DNA of 29,578 nt from Candidatus Avelusimicrobium cornigerorum. Lineage in GTDB: Bacteria > Elusimicrobiota > Elusimicrobia > Elusimicrobiales > Elusimicrobiaceae. Every line of letters starts with the position of its first letter. The first letter of the stretch is position 1. The notes below the pieces were generated by a model, which was given only the letters and a program-made list of their open reading frames with translations, did not search any database and was not told the origin of the DNA. Of the stretch, positions 1 through 8,924 are shown one piece after another. The stretch covers positions 449,077 to 478,654 of the forward strand of contig DBXW01000005.1 of NCBI GenBank assembly GCA_002309715.1, written 5' to 3'. The position numbers and the translations under genes are program-made.

Positions 1-874
1 TGGCAGCCGCCGCGGCCGCAGCGTTTAATTTATCGTGCCGTTCAAAATGCTTCGGTATTGTATAAGTTTCCCCTTTGTAGGTAAACGAGAAATCATCCGT
101 CTCCAAAATATGCAAGTCAGCATCCGGAGAGAATCCAAACGATAGTTTTTTACCTTTAAAATCTTGTTCAAGGCGTTTTAGGAAGGGATCATCCAGATTG
201 TAAACCAAGGTACCCCCTGCATTTAGGTGATGGGCAATTTCGGACTTGGTTTTATAAACGGTCTCCAAATCGTGGAAAAATTCCAAGTGAGAGGCCGACA
301 CGTTGGTAATTACGGCTACATCCGGCACTGCCAACCGGGCGATTTCATCAATATCTCCCGGGTGAGAAGCGCCTAATTCAAATACGCCAAACGCGTGTTT
401 GGGTTGTATTTCCAAGAGTGAAAAAGGTACGCCGAATTGGTTGTTAAAATTGCCCACATTAGCAACGGTTTCCCCAGCCGTTTTGCAGATTGCGCAAAGC
501 ATTTGTTTGGTAGTGCTTTTGCCGTTGGATCCGGTAATAGCGGCGAGTTTAAGGGTATGTTGCAAGCGGTGATACCGGGCGAGTTCCTGCAAAGCGCGTA
601 ACGGATCTTTGACTAAAATAAATGCAGCCGTTGTGTGGGCGGGAACGGTAAATCCCTGTTCTTGCGCGATGATTACGCGTGCCCCTTTTTCAAGCACTTG
701 GGGAATAAATTGGCGGGCATCAAAATTTTGGCCTTTTAACGCGATAAATGCGTCGGAAGCGGTAACAATCCGGCTGTCGGTAACAAAGGAAGTCACTTTT
801 TCTTCCGGGTTTCCACCCACGAGTTTACCTTGCATAATTTCCGTAATTTTGCGAATTGGTAAATTTAATTTCAT
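1..874 (-). CDS. murF: UDP-N-acetylmuramoyl-tripeptide--D-alanyl-D-alanine ligase, C-terminus cut by window edge
   Basis: MurF adds the D-Ala-D-Ala dipeptide to UDP-MurNAc-tripeptide in the cytoplasm, using ATP, as the last soluble step of peptidoglycan precursor synthesis. About 291 codons are visible, starting MKLNLPIRKITEIMQGKL. The N-terminal substrate domain carries the SFVTDSR motif. The ATP-binding loop TGSNGKST follows near residue 112, then NVGNFNNQFGVP and the Mur ligase motif FELGASHPGDI. The C-terminal ligase domain lies beyond base 1. The ATG at 874 is preceded by GAGAGGA and lies 26 nt after the ftsI stop, so it is the last visible gene of the mnmE-murF operon. MurE, which normally sits between ftsI and murF, is absent here. 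The sequence context FNNQ and ELGASHPGDI favours MurF over MurE or MurC. Confidence 0.95.
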   Translation of the reverse strand, partial: MKLNLPIRKITEIMQGKLVGGNPEEKVTSFVTDSRIVTASDAFIALKGQNFDARQFIPQVLEKGARVIIAQEQGFTVPAHTTAAFILVKDPLRALQELARYHRLQHTLKLAAITGSNGKSTTKQMLCAICKTAGETVANVGNFNNQFGVPFSLLEIQPKHAFGVFELGASHPGDIDEIARLAVPDVAVITNVSASHLEFFHDLETVYKTKSEIAHHLNAGGTLVYNLDDPFLKRLEQDFKGKKLSFGFSPDADLHILETDDFSFTYKGETYTIPKHFERHDKLNAAAAAAA

Positions 875-900
875 AATGGTTTATCCTCTCTATAATATAT

Positions 901-2598
901 TTAATCAAAATCTAACTGATCCGGCTTGACTCCTTGACGCGCCAACAGGGGCTGGGCAATTTCTTTAAATACCGGTGCGGCGGCCGTTCCGCCAAACGTG
1001 TATTTGGCAGGGTTGTCTAAAATTACCAAAATAGTAAACTGCGGTTTGGTGGCCGGCACAAATCCGCAGAAAGATACGACGTGGCTACGCTTACCGTATC
1101 CCCCTTCTTTGCTTAATTTTTCGGCGGTACCTGTTTTTCCGGCTACATTATAGCCCGTAATTTGCGCCCGTTTACCCGAACCGTTTTCTACGACGCTTTG
1201 TAAAACTTTAGTCATAGTGGTGGCCGTATCGGCTTTTAGTACGCGGCGTATTTTGATGGGTTTGGCGCGTTTTTCTATTTTTTTGTTGGCATATTCAATG
1301 CGGTCAATAAGATGCGGCTGCATAAGCACTCCGCCGTTGGCTATGGCCGAGTAAGCATTTATCAGTTGTATGGGTGTAACGGCAATGCCATAGCCGTAAC
1401 CTTTGGTGACAGTATCCACTTTGGTCCACTTGGTATACATAGTTACACTGCCTTTAGACTCCCCATTAAAATTGATATCGGTTTTGGAACCAAAACCAAA
1501 GGCCTTGATATAGTAAAACAGATTTTTGGCTCCCAGGTCCAGCGCAATTTTACCGGCCCCAATGTTTGACGAAAGTTGCATAATTTCCGGGATGGATAAG
1601 AAATCTTTTTTATGTTGATTGTCCTTGACGACAAATCCTTTGGCTGCTTCCCATTGGCGCCCTTCCATATCTACCGCGTCGGTAATACTGGCGCTTCCGG
1701 CATCTAACGCGGCGGCAATGGCAATCGTTTTAAACGTGGATCCCGGCTCATAAGTAAATTGAAATGCAAGCGACTGTCCGTCTACTACCGGATAAGAGGC
1801 CGCTGCCAGAATTTTTCCGCTGGCGGGTTCTTGCACAACGGCTACGCCGTGCTCGGCGCCTACTTCTTCAACGGCTTTGTAAAGGGCTTTTTCGGCGTAA
1901 TATTGGGCCACTTCATCTATGGTTAAATAAATGTTGGCCACCGACAATTCTTCTTTTAAGTTTCTGTCGTAAATGATGGCTCCCCTGCGGGCACGTTTGG
2001 CGCGTTTCTTACTGATATCTTGGCTTAGTTCGGAGTTGTACATTTGTTCCAGGCCCGAAAGTCCCCAATTTTTAGAATTGGCCGTTCCTAATAAATCCAA
2101 TGCGCTTGTATTGTAGGGGTGGATACGTTCATATTCCGGGGTTAATTCCAACCCTTGCCCCAACGGTGTACGTAAAATTTCGGCAATTTTAATATAATTA
2201 TCCGGTTTGATTTTTTTCGCTACGAAGAAAAACGGTGTATTTTGTTTCCATTTTTCTAAAATTTGTTTTTTAGGCATATCAAGCGTTTGAGCCAAAAAAT
2301 CTACGGTTTTATTTTTATCTTGCACGTAGCGTTTACTGATACCACACGAATGTGTACGTACCGATTCGGCCAGTGCGCGACCATTCACATCTAAAATTTT
2401 CCCGCGCACACGGTCCTCGGCTAAGTAATTGTAAATAGTGCGCTCTGCTTTAGAAGAAAATTCTTCGTGTAAGAAAGTTTGCATATAGAACAAACGTATA
2501 AAAATAATCAGCGGAATTAGCAACATCAGTACCCCCATCACACGCATACGTGCTTTGAGAGTAGATACCATAGATGCTGAAACGCTTCTTCTAAACAT
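901..2598 (-). CDS. ftsI: Septal peptidoglycan transpeptidase (penicillin-binding protein 3 / FtsI family)
   Basis: This class B penicillin-binding protein cross-links peptidoglycan at the division septum. It has 565 residues: a short cytoplasmic tail, one membrane segment at about residues 20-40, a dimerisation domain, then the transpeptidase domain. The active-site motifs are all visible: STFK with the nucleophile Ser287, SSN at 343-345 and KTG at 488-490. Length is normal for the family. I see no C-terminal PASTA domain. The gene starts 2 nt after the ftsL stop and is followed 26 nt later by murF. The neighbours ftsL and rsmH support a divisome role (FtsI) rather than elongation (PBP2/MrdA). 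Confidence 0.95.
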   Translation of the reverse strand: MFRRSVSASMVSTLKARMRVMGVLMLLIPLIIFIRLFYMQTFLHEEFSSKAERTIYNYLAEDRVRGKILDVNGRALAESVRTHSCGISKRYVQDKNKTVDFLAQTLDMPKKQILEKWKQNTPFFFVAKKIKPDNYIKIAEILRTPLGQGLELTPEYERIHPYNTSALDLLGTANSKNWGLSGLEQMYNSELSQDISKKRAKRARRGAIIYDRNLKEELSVANIYLTIDEVAQYYAEKALYKAVEEVGAEHGVAVVQEPASGKILAAASYPVVDGQSLAFQFTYEPGSTFKTIAIAAALDAGSASITDAVDMEGRQWEAAKGFVVKDNQHKKDFLSIPEIMQLSSNIGAGKIALDLGAKNLFYYIKAFGFGSKTDINFNGESKGSVTMYTKWTKVDTVTKGYGYGIAVTPIQLINAYSAIANGGVLMQPHLIDRIEYANKKIEKRAKPIKIRRVLKADTATTMTKVLQSVVENGSGKRAQITGYNVAGKTGTAEKLSKEGGYGKRSHVVSFCGFVPATKPQFTILVILDNPAKYTFGGTAAAPVFKEIAQPLLARQGVKPDQLDFD

Positions 2599-2600
2599 AA

Positions 2601-2855
2601 TTATTTATCCAATACCACCACATGGGTGGGATCGATGGGCTCAAACCCGAATTTTTCCTTGGCTTGTTGGGAAACAGTATCCGGATTTGATAAACGTAAA
2701 ATTTCCAATTTTAAGTATTGGTTACGTGCTTCTTTAATTTCCACTTCGTTATGCAATTTGCCGATTTCTCTTCCGGAGCGGTCCACTTCCGTGCGAATCC
2801 ACACAACTAAAAAGGCTAAAATAGCCACTAAAAACATAATTCTGAAAATAGGCAT
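2601..2855 (-). CDS. ftsL: FtsL/DivIC-like septum formation protein
   Basis: This is a short bitopic protein of 84 residues: a hydrophobic segment at about residues 5-20, then a charged, coiled-coil-like helix with heptad leucines (EIKEARNQYLKLEILRL), and a small tail. That is the FtsL/DivIC/FtsB layout, in which the coiled coil assembles with FtsB and FtsQ to activate FtsWI at the septum. The family is too divergent for a firm assignment by sequence alone. The position between rsmH and ftsI is the standard ftsL slot. Its ATG shares one base with the rsmH stop (TAATG), which suggests translational coupling. Confidence 0.8.
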   Translation of the reverse strand: MPIFRIMFLVAILAFLVVWIRTEVDRSGREIGKLHNEVEIKEARNQYLKLEILRLSNPDTVSQQAKEKFGFEPIDPTHVVVLDK

Positions 2856-3739
2856 TATTTTTTCCTCTCTATAACGCGTAATTTAGCGCTACGGGCGCGG
2901 CGGTTTTGGCGGATTTCGTCATACGCCGGAGATAAGGCGTGTTTGTTTACCAGTATCCAGTTTCCGTTTTGCGCCAGTGCTTTAAAGTGATTTTTTACGA
3001 GCCGGTCTTCCAACGAGTGAAACGTCAAGATGGCTGCTCGCCCACCGGGACGAATCAACTGTTCCAGGGTATTTAACGCGGCTTGTACGGTGTTTAATTC
3101 GTCGTTGCACGCGATACGCAAGGCTTGAAAGGTTTGCGTGGCGGGATGTTTTTTGCCATACCGTGGCACAACGCTTTCCACGATTTGTTTAAGTGCTTGC
3201 GTAGTGGTGATGGCTGCTTCTTTGCGGGCCTTCATAATGGCAAGGGCAATTTTGTTTGCTTGGCGTTCTTCCCCATATTCTTTCAAAATATATTCCAACC
3301 GGTCTAATGGCCAGGTGTTGACAATATCGGCAGCCGTCAGCGTGGCTGACAAGTCAAAACGCATATCCAACGGTCCGTTTTGCAGTAAACTAAACCCGCG
3401 GGCCGGATTATCTAATTGATACGAACTTAAGCCTAAATCAAATAATGCTCCATCGGCCTTGTCAATACCGGCTTTGCGTAGCACTTCCGGCGCTTGGGTG
3501 TAACTGGCGTGTACCGGATAGAGACGTTTGTCGGCCACGCGGGCTTGGGCCATGCGTAGGGCGTCTTCGTCTTTGTCAAATCCGAAAATGCGCGCTTTGG
3601 GGCTTAAGCGGCTTAAAAATAAACGCGTATGTCCGCCTAATCCCAGCGTTCCGTCTATATATACGCCGTCAGGGTTTAGCAAGAGTAAATCGGCAATTTG
3701 ATTAGCCATAATGGGAATATGTGTCCAATTTTCACTCAT
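2855..3739 (-). CDS. rsmH: 16S rRNA (cytosine1402-N4)-methyltransferase
   Basis: RsmH (MraW) uses S-adenosylmethionine to methylate N4 of C1402 in the decoding site of 16S rRNA. The 294-residue product has the SAM-binding motif DGTLGLGGHT (about residues 29-38), the family sequence GALFDLGLSSYQLD, and the C-terminal LTFHSLEDRLVK block. I chose the ATG at 3739 because a clear GGGGGAG lies 8 nt upstream; the longer frame begins with TTG and has no such site. The ATG overlaps the stop of the upstream lipoprotein gene as ATGA. rsmH is normally second in the division/cell-wall cluster behind mraZ. Here a lipoprotein gene occupies that place. Confidence 0.95.
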   Translation of the reverse strand: MSENWTHIPIMANQIADLLLLNPDGVYIDGTLGLGGHTRLFLSRLSPKARIFGFDKDEDALRMAQARVADKRLYPVHASYTQAPEVLRKAGIDKADGALFDLGLSSYQLDNPARGFSLLQNGPLDMRFDLSATLTAADIVNTWPLDRLEYILKEYGEERQANKIALAIMKARKEAAITTTQALKQIVESVVPRYGKKHPATQTFQALRIACNDELNTVQAALNTLEQLIRPGGRAAILTFHSLEDRLVKNHFKALAQNGNWILVNKHALSPAYDEIRQNRRARSAKLRVIERKK

Positions 3740-5043
3740 GGAGTTCTCCCCCAATATTGGTTAGCGTCAACGGTTTCCAACTTGTTAATTTTAGTAGTTT
3801 TCGTCGCCGGTTTTTGGGGTGCAGCCCCCGTATTCGGTTTGGCTGCCGATTTAGCGGGTGCCGCCGGCGCCATCCCGTCGGCAGGCGGAATTTGTTTAAC
3901 TTGTGGCGGCGGGGTTTGGAAAAGCCGTCCTTCTTGATAGTCTTTTTGCAGATCGTGCAACCACACGTTTTGCAAAACGCTTACTTTGTTAAAAGGCATC
4001 CCGTAGGCTCTATACAACGCCTGATAAAGCGGCGTTTTGTTTTTGAGTTCGTTACAAAATTTGTAAAACTCGTCGCGCGTGCGATTATTTAATAAATAAT
4101 CTACCACGCTATAGGCTTGTGTGTACCAAAGTTCCGCGCGAGAAGTATCGTATGAACTTAAATCTTCGGTGGTGGTCATTTCGTCAAACGGGATAATTTC
4201 CCCCGATAAAATTCGGCGCAAACTGTGATCCACCCACGAGGGCTTTTGTTTAGACGCATAGATTTGCATATAAACAGCCATCCCTTCACTGAGCCACAAG
4301 GGTGAAAGCGTGGGCAGAAAATAACCGTCAAAATACAGATGGGTTAATTCGTGTACGGACAGCGCATAAAAACTATTCCCTTCTATCACATACATAGTAT
4401 CTGCCTGCAAATCAGAAGAAGCACCCGACCAAGACGGCAAATGCGTAAAATCGTGGTAACTTTCTTTGGTGGCAAAAAGCATCACTAGCAATTTGTTGGG
4501 TTTTATGATGACCGTAAACGGCGTTAAGTCAAGCATAAGATTGCCGTGGATGGTGTCCAGCACCGATTTGATGCTGGATGTTACTTGGTTTTTTTCCCGG
4601 TAGATAAGATAGTTAAATGTATCCGCAGTGAAAAATCCGGGAGGCGGTGGCGCCCAACGTACTTTATGGGCTGCATCTGCCGGACGGATAGCCTGTGTGG
4701 GGATGGCTTCTATGCCGGGTTGTTCGGATGCCACTTGTGAAATACGTTCCAGCCCGGAAATCATTTGCGTAAAATCTTTTTGTTCTTGCGGTTGTTTTTG
4801 AGATTGTGCTTGCGACGCCGGTTCTGTCGGTTGTGCCGGCGGCGGAACATTGATATCCGGTCGCAACTCTTGCGCGCGGCCGCGTTGGTATTCTTGATTG
4901 GGCTGTGACGGAGAAGCAATTCGGGGTTTGTTGGCAAAGAGTGCTTTCATTACATCACCCAGTTCCCACGAACAGCCGATGCTCATCCCTACGGCGACAA
5001 TCAGGACAAGTACCAAGAAAATTTTAAATAAACTTTTGCCCAT
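3736..5043 (-). CDS. Putative lipoprotein with gluzincin (peptidase MA-like) metalloprotease domain
   Basis: The 435-residue product begins with a hydrophobic signal segment ending in a lipobox-like SIGC (Cys24), so it is probably a membrane-anchored lipoprotein. Residues 40-135 are Pro/Gln-rich linker. The central domain (about 140-370) has the zinc motif HELTH at 231-235 and a downstream WLSEGMAVY whose Glu253 would be the third zinc ligand, the pattern of peptidase MA-like gluzincins. The tail (about 375-435) is Pro/Ala/Lys-rich. Its ATG overlaps the rsmG stop by one base and its stop overlaps the rsmH start (ATGA). It is therefore embedded in the operon between RNA-modification and division genes. 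A role in envelope or septal proteolysis is only an inference; no substrate can be named. Confidence 0.8.
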   Translation of the reverse strand: MGKSLFKIFLVLVLIVAVGMSIGCSWELGDVMKALFANKPRIASPSQPNQEYQRGRAQELRPDINVPPPAQPTEPASQAQSQKQPQEQKDFTQMISGLERISQVASEQPGIEAIPTQAIRPADAAHKVRWAPPPPGFFTADTFNYLIYREKNQVTSSIKSVLDTIHGNLMLDLTPFTVIIKPNKLLVMLFATKESYHDFTHLPSWSGASSDLQADTMYVIEGNSFYALSVHELTHLYFDGYFLPTLSPLWLSEGMAVYMQIYASKQKPSWVDHSLRRILSGEIIPFDEMTTTEDLSSYDTSRAELWYTQAYSVVDYLLNNRTRDEFYKFCNELKNKTPLYQALYRAYGMPFNKVSVLQNVWLHDLQKDYQEGRLFQTPPPQVKQIPPADGMAPAAPAKSAAKPNTGAAPQKPATKTTKINKLETVDANQYWGRTP

Positions 5044-5693
5044 TATAAATTATCCTTTTCAAACCAAACTAAATGCCGAACGGTTTTATCAAACGGCAGT
5101 TGATAGTTGCTTGCCTGTAAAAACGTTCCCCCGTATTTAGCGGCGTTTAACTCATCGGCTAACGAGTTTTCCCCTTGATAGGCCATAAATATGCCGCCGG
5201 GCTTAACTGCGCCCAAGCAAATGCCTAAAATATCGGGCAGTTGCCCCATAGCACGTTCTGTAACAAAATCGGCCTGTAAATCTTTTTTTTCACCCAAACG
5301 CACATTTTTAACTTGCACGTTTTTTAAGCCCAGTTGTAAAATGGCCCAATTCATAAACGCGCAACGTTTCTCAATGCTTTCTACAAGCGTCACTTGCGTA
5401 CCGGGTAACGCGGCGGCTATGGTTAAACCGATATATCCCGCGCCGGAGCCCGCATCTATAAGTGAAAAATTTGCTAATTTTTTTTGCACGGCCAGTTGTT
5501 GCACGCACGACGCTCCTTGCAAACCGTCGCAAATATGACGCGTTAGTACTTCGCGTAAATCAGCCGCGCTTGTTAAATTTAAAAAGTCTTTTTTCTGCCA
5601 CACAAGGCCGGCATATTGCACAAGCGTTTGTGCTTGTTGTTCGCCGAGCGGCAAGTTAATTTGATGCGCAAAATCAGTGAGAATCTGCCACAT
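5043..5693 (-). CDS. rsmG: 16S rRNA (guanine527-N7)-methyltransferase
   Basis: RsmG (GidB) makes m7G527 in 16S rRNA with S-adenosylmethionine. The 216-residue product contains the SAM-binding glycine loop DAGSGAGYIG (about residues 80-89), the conserved NLTS near residue 39, and VTERAMGQLP, equivalent to the family's SRA segment. I chose the ATG at 5693, which follows TAGGAGA at proper spacing. A start 8 codons earlier has no such site. The gene overlaps the end of mnmG by 20 nt, and its TAA shares a base with the next ATG. mnmG-rsmG adjacency is a long-standing conserved pair; the parA/parB genes that often follow are not here. Confidence 0.95.
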   Translation of the reverse strand: MWQILTDFAHQINLPLGEQQAQTLVQYAGLVWQKKDFLNLTSAADLREVLTRHICDGLQGASCVQQLAVQKKLANFSLIDAGSGAGYIGLTIAAALPGTQVTLVESIEKRCAFMNWAILQLGLKNVQVKNVRLGEKKDLQADFVTERAMGQLPDILGICLGAVKPGGIFMAYQGENSLADELNAAKYGGTFLQASNYQLPFDKTVRHLVWFEKDNL

Positions 5694-7464
5694 GTTTAAG
5701 TCTCCTAAACCGCTCAATGTGTACGGCTAATAACTGAATATCCGACGGAGTTACCCCCGGGATACGGCTGGCTTGCCCGAGCGTCTGCGGTTTTACTTCG
5801 CGCAGTTTTTGCGCACTTTCAAAAAGTAACCCACGTACAGACGAAGGATCAAACCCTTCGGGAATTTTAATTGCATCTACTTCGGCAAGTTTCTCGGCAT
5901 CTTTTTTGTTGCGCTCGTAATAGCCCTCGTACTTGTGGTGAATTTCCGCGTGCTTGCGCGCTTTTTCAAGCGACCACGGGAATAAGTCCGGCTCATCGGT
6001 AACCGGGGCATTTAAATTGGCTTTTAACGCGTTGCACAGCGCGCGGTATTTCTCAAACGCGGGCTCGTATTTTTTGTCTAATAGCCCGAGCCGGAACGCG
6101 TGTGGCATTAAACGCAAATCGGCGTTGTCGTTACGCAGTAAAATGCGGTATTCGGCGCGCGAGGTAAACATACGGTACGGTTCGTTGACGCCTTTGGTAA
6201 CGAGATCATCAATCAAAACGCCGATATATGCTTCGTCTCGGTGTAAGACAAACGGCTCTTTGCCTTGTACTTTTAGTGCGGCGTTGATACCGGCGATAAG
6301 TCCTTGTCCGCCGGCTTCTTCATACCCGGTTGTGCCGTTGATTTGCCCGGCGCAAAATAAACCGGGCACAATTTTGCTTTCCAGTTGCGGGTATAAGTCC
6401 ATGGGGTTGGAACAATCATATTCCACGGCGTAACCCATGCGTGTGATAGAGGCATTTTCCATGCCGGGCACGGATGCAATTAAAGCGCGTTGGACATCTT
6501 CGGGCATACTGGTAGAAAAACCTTGGATATAAAATTCTTCGGTATATGCGCCTTCGGGCTCTAAGAAAAGCGGGTGCGAAGTTACTTCCGGAAATTTTTT
6601 GATTTTATCCTCTACCGACGGGCAATACCGCGGCCCTTGGCTGTGGATATTGCCGCCGTACATGGCTGAGCGTTGGAAATTTTCGCGCAAGATTTTATCG
6701 GTAGCAAGGGTGGTATGCGTGATATAGCAACTTAAAAATTTCCGATTTTGTTGCTCGCACTCGTCGGTAAAATGGGAAATCGGCTGCAAGGGGTTGTCCG
6801 ACGGTTGCAATCGGAATTTGGAATAATCTAATCCGCGCGCGTTAATACGCATAGGCGTGCCCGTTTTAAAACGCATGAGATGCAAACCGAGTTCTTCGCT
6901 TAAATTTTTGGATAGTAAATTAGACGGCATGTCGTTGTACCGCCCACCGGGCGTCATGACCGTGCCGATGTGGATAGTGCCGCCCAAAAAGGTGCCCGTG
7001 GTCAAAATAACGGTTTTGGTCTTATAAAGCGTATCGCGCAAGGTGAGTACGCCGTCAACTGCGTTGCCGGATGTGGTGATTTTGACGGCTTCGTCTTGCA
7101 TGATATCTAAATTAGGTTGCAGTTCCAAAAAATGTTTGAAGGTAAATTGATAGACTTTTTTATCGCACTGTACGCGCGGGGAGTGCACGGCCGGGCCTTT
7201 GCCCGTGTTTAGCATGTGATAGTGCAAGGCGGAAAAATCGGTTACGCGGCCCATGGCCCCGCCCAAGGCGTCAATTTCGCGCACGATTTGCCCTTTGGCA
7301 ATTCCGCCGATAGAAGGGTTGCACGACATTTGGGCAATCGTATCTAAATTTTGCGTCAGTAGTAAGGTTTTAGCGCCCAGTTTGGCAGCCGCCAATGCCG
7401 CTTCGCACCCGGCGTGTCCGCCGCCAATCACAATCACATCATATTGATTCGCACAAACAAACAT
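5674..7464 (-). CDS. mnmG: tRNA uridine-5-carboxymethylaminomethyl modification enzyme, FAD subunit
   Basis: MnmG (GidA) works with MnmE to install cmnm5 groups on U34 of tRNAs that read split codon boxes. It uses FAD, NADH, methylene-tetrahydrofolate and glycine. The 596-residue product has the FAD-binding GGGHAG at residues 14-19, followed by the family-specific SCNPSIGGIAKG (47-58). Also visible are NTGKGPAVHSPR, CAGQINGTTGYEEA and a C-terminal PQTLGQASRIPGV. I place the start at the ATG at 7464, two bases after the mnmE stop and preceded by GGGGAAG. A start at 7482 would overlap mnmE and lacks a ribosome site. The end overlaps rsmG by 20 nt. Confidence 0.97.
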   Translation of the reverse strand: MFVCANQYDVIVIGGGHAGCEAALAAAKLGAKTLLLTQNLDTIAQMSCNPSIGGIAKGQIVREIDALGGAMGRVTDFSALHYHMLNTGKGPAVHSPRVQCDKKVYQFTFKHFLELQPNLDIMQDEAVKITTSGNAVDGVLTLRDTLYKTKTVILTTGTFLGGTIHIGTVMTPGGRYNDMPSNLLSKNLSEELGLHLMRFKTGTPMRINARGLDYSKFRLQPSDNPLQPISHFTDECEQQNRKFLSCYITHTTLATDKILRENFQRSAMYGGNIHSQGPRYCPSVEDKIKKFPEVTSHPLFLEPEGAYTEEFYIQGFSTSMPEDVQRALIASVPGMENASITRMGYAVEYDCSNPMDLYPQLESKIVPGLFCAGQINGTTGYEEAGGQGLIAGINAALKVQGKEPFVLHRDEAYIGVLIDDLVTKGVNEPYRMFTSRAEYRILLRNDNADLRLMPHAFRLGLLDKKYEPAFEKYRALCNALKANLNAPVTDEPDLFPWSLEKARKHAEIHHKYEGYYERNKKDAEKLAEVDAIKIPEGFDPSSVRGLLFESAQKLREVKPQTLGQASRIPGVTPSDIQLLAVHIERFRRLKHVADSH

Positions 7465-7466
7465 TT

Positions 7467-8816
7467 TTACTTCCCCATACAAAATTTGGAAAAAATCACG
7501 CCCAGCACATCATCCGGCGTTACTTCTCCCGTTAAATCTTTTAAGTGCGTTAAAGCACCGCGCAAATGTTCGGCGTAAATTTCGCCGCCGGCATTTTGGG
7601 TTAGTTGCATTTGCGCGCTTTCCAATTCCGTTTGCGCGCGTAATAATTCTTCGTAATGGCGCAAGTTGGAAATCATCAAACCGTCTTTTTCCACGTCGTT
7701 TAACGGTGCGGTTAGGGCGTTTTTCAAATCGTCTAGGCCGTTGCCATTTTTACACGAAACAGTGAACTGCTTGTACGACGGCAAATTGTCCAAATCGGGT
7801 GTGGAAGCCACTGGTTTATCGGATTTGTTAAGCACGATAAGCGTGCGTTTATTTTCTTTGCGGATATCGGCCCACAACGCTTTTTCTTCCGGCGTAACGG
7901 CGCGGGAAGAATCTAACACAAACAAAATCACGTCGGCACTTCCCATAGCGCGTTTACTGCGGCGCATACCTTCCTGCTCGGCTACGTCTAACGCGTGGGC
8001 GCGGATACCGGCGGTGTCTGTTAAAATAATTTTTTGACCGTTTACTTCTAATGTTTCTTCCACGGTGTCGCGTGTGGTGCCGCATACGTCGGTAACGATT
8101 GCGCGGTCAAAGCCGACCAGCGCATTGAGTAAACTTGACTTGCCGCTGTTGGGCGCGCCGACGATGGCTACTTTGAGGCCGTCTTTAATCAAACGCCCGA
8201 CGGAAAATGTGTCTGTCAAATTTTTAATGTGGGTGAGTACGGCAGAAATTTCTTGCTTGATAAAATCGGCGGACAGCGGCGTCATTTCTTCGTCAACGTC
8301 GTCTAAACGCACTTCAATTTGCGCGAGTAGTTCGGTTAGTTTTGTTTTGATTTCGGTGAGTTTACCGCTTAATTTGCCGTCTAAAGAACTCATAGCCAAA
8401 CGGTGCGCGGCTTTGTTCCCGGCGGCGATTACGTCGCACAGCCCTTGTGCTTCCACCAGGTCCATTTTTCCGTTTAAAAAAGCGCGTTGGGAAAATTCGC
8501 CGCGTTTAGCGGGAACGGCGCCTACCTTGCACAACAGTTCCAACAACCGCCCGACAATATAGGGCGAGCCGTGCAAGGCAAATTCCACTACGTCTTCCCC
8601 GGTAAAAGAATGGGGCGCTTTGAAATAGGTAATAAGTGCTTTGTCCAGCACGTTTTTCCCGTCGTAAATCGGGCAAAAAGTTTGACGCCGCGGCTCTAAG
8701 AGTTGCGTTTTGGAAATAAGCGTATGCGTAATGACAAGCGCGTCCGGGCCGGATAGCCGCACAAGCGCCACCGCCCCCCCCTGTCCGCTCGCCAAAGCAC
8801 AGATGGTAGAATTCAT
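7467..8816 (-). CDS. mnmE: tRNA modification GTPase
   Basis: MnmE (TrmE) is the GTPase partner of MnmG in U34 modification. The 449-residue product shows an N-terminal folate-binding domain (residues 1-120), helical domain, and an inserted G domain: P-loop GAPNSGKS (220-227), CGTTRDT (245-251), DTAG (267-270) and NKSD (330-333). It ends in FCMGK, the C-terminal Cys-x-Gly-Lys motif needed for the modification chemistry. Length is normal. It opens a long co-directional operon reaching murF. No Shine-Dalgarno sequence precedes the ATG. Instead an extended -10 (TGTTAAAAT) ends 6 nt before it, so the message is probably leaderless. Confidence 0.97.
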   Translation of the reverse strand: MNSTICALASGQGGAVALVRLSGPDALVITHTLISKTQLLEPRRQTFCPIYDGKNVLDKALITYFKAPHSFTGEDVVEFALHGSPYIVGRLLELLCKVGAVPAKRGEFSQRAFLNGKMDLVEAQGLCDVIAAGNKAAHRLAMSSLDGKLSGKLTEIKTKLTELLAQIEVRLDDVDEEMTPLSADFIKQEISAVLTHIKNLTDTFSVGRLIKDGLKVAIVGAPNSGKSSLLNALVGFDRAIVTDVCGTTRDTVEETLEVNGQKIILTDTAGIRAHALDVAEQEGMRRSKRAMGSADVILFVLDSSRAVTPEEKALWADIRKENKRTLIVLNKSDKPVASTPDLDNLPSYKQFTVSCKNGNGLDDLKNALTAPLNDVEKDGLMISNLRHYEELLRAQTELESAQMQLTQNAGGEIYAEHLRGALTHLKDLTGEVTPDDVLGVIFSKFCMGK

Positions 8817-8822
8817 ACATAT

Positions 8823-8831
8823 ATTTTAACA
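8823..8831 (-). promoter_or_regulatory. Extended -10 promoter of mnmE operon, probably leaderless
   Basis: Read on the minus strand the site is TG-T-TAAAAT, an extended -10 element, with the hexamer at 8823-8828 and the mnmE ATG six bases later. No convincing -35 is visible. A transcription start about 7 nt after the hexamer would fall on the start codon. It lies just downstream of the jag terminators, so it would drive an independent unit. Confidence 0.55.
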
Positions 8832-8884
8832 ATTTTGGGGTGTTTTTTGGGGGTTTTTTCGGGTTACTTTTACGATATAAAAAA

Positions 8885-8905
8885 CGCCCGGTTGGTGCCG
8901 GGTTA
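8885..8905 (-). terminator. Second, weaker terminator after jag
   Basis: On the minus strand a CCCGG/CCGGG stem (5 bp, 6-nt loop; 8887-8891 with 8898-8902) is followed by CGTTTTTT. It backs up the strong terminator about 30 nt earlier and would keep rpmH-operon transcripts from entering mnmE. Confidence 0.5.
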
Positions 8906-8924
8906 AAAAGGGAGTTTTACAAAT

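Noticed and set aside
8506..8832. Protein of about 108 residues overlapping the start of mnmE in another frame
   Set aside because: It lies fully within the strong mnmE coding frame or its promoter and has no family resemblance.
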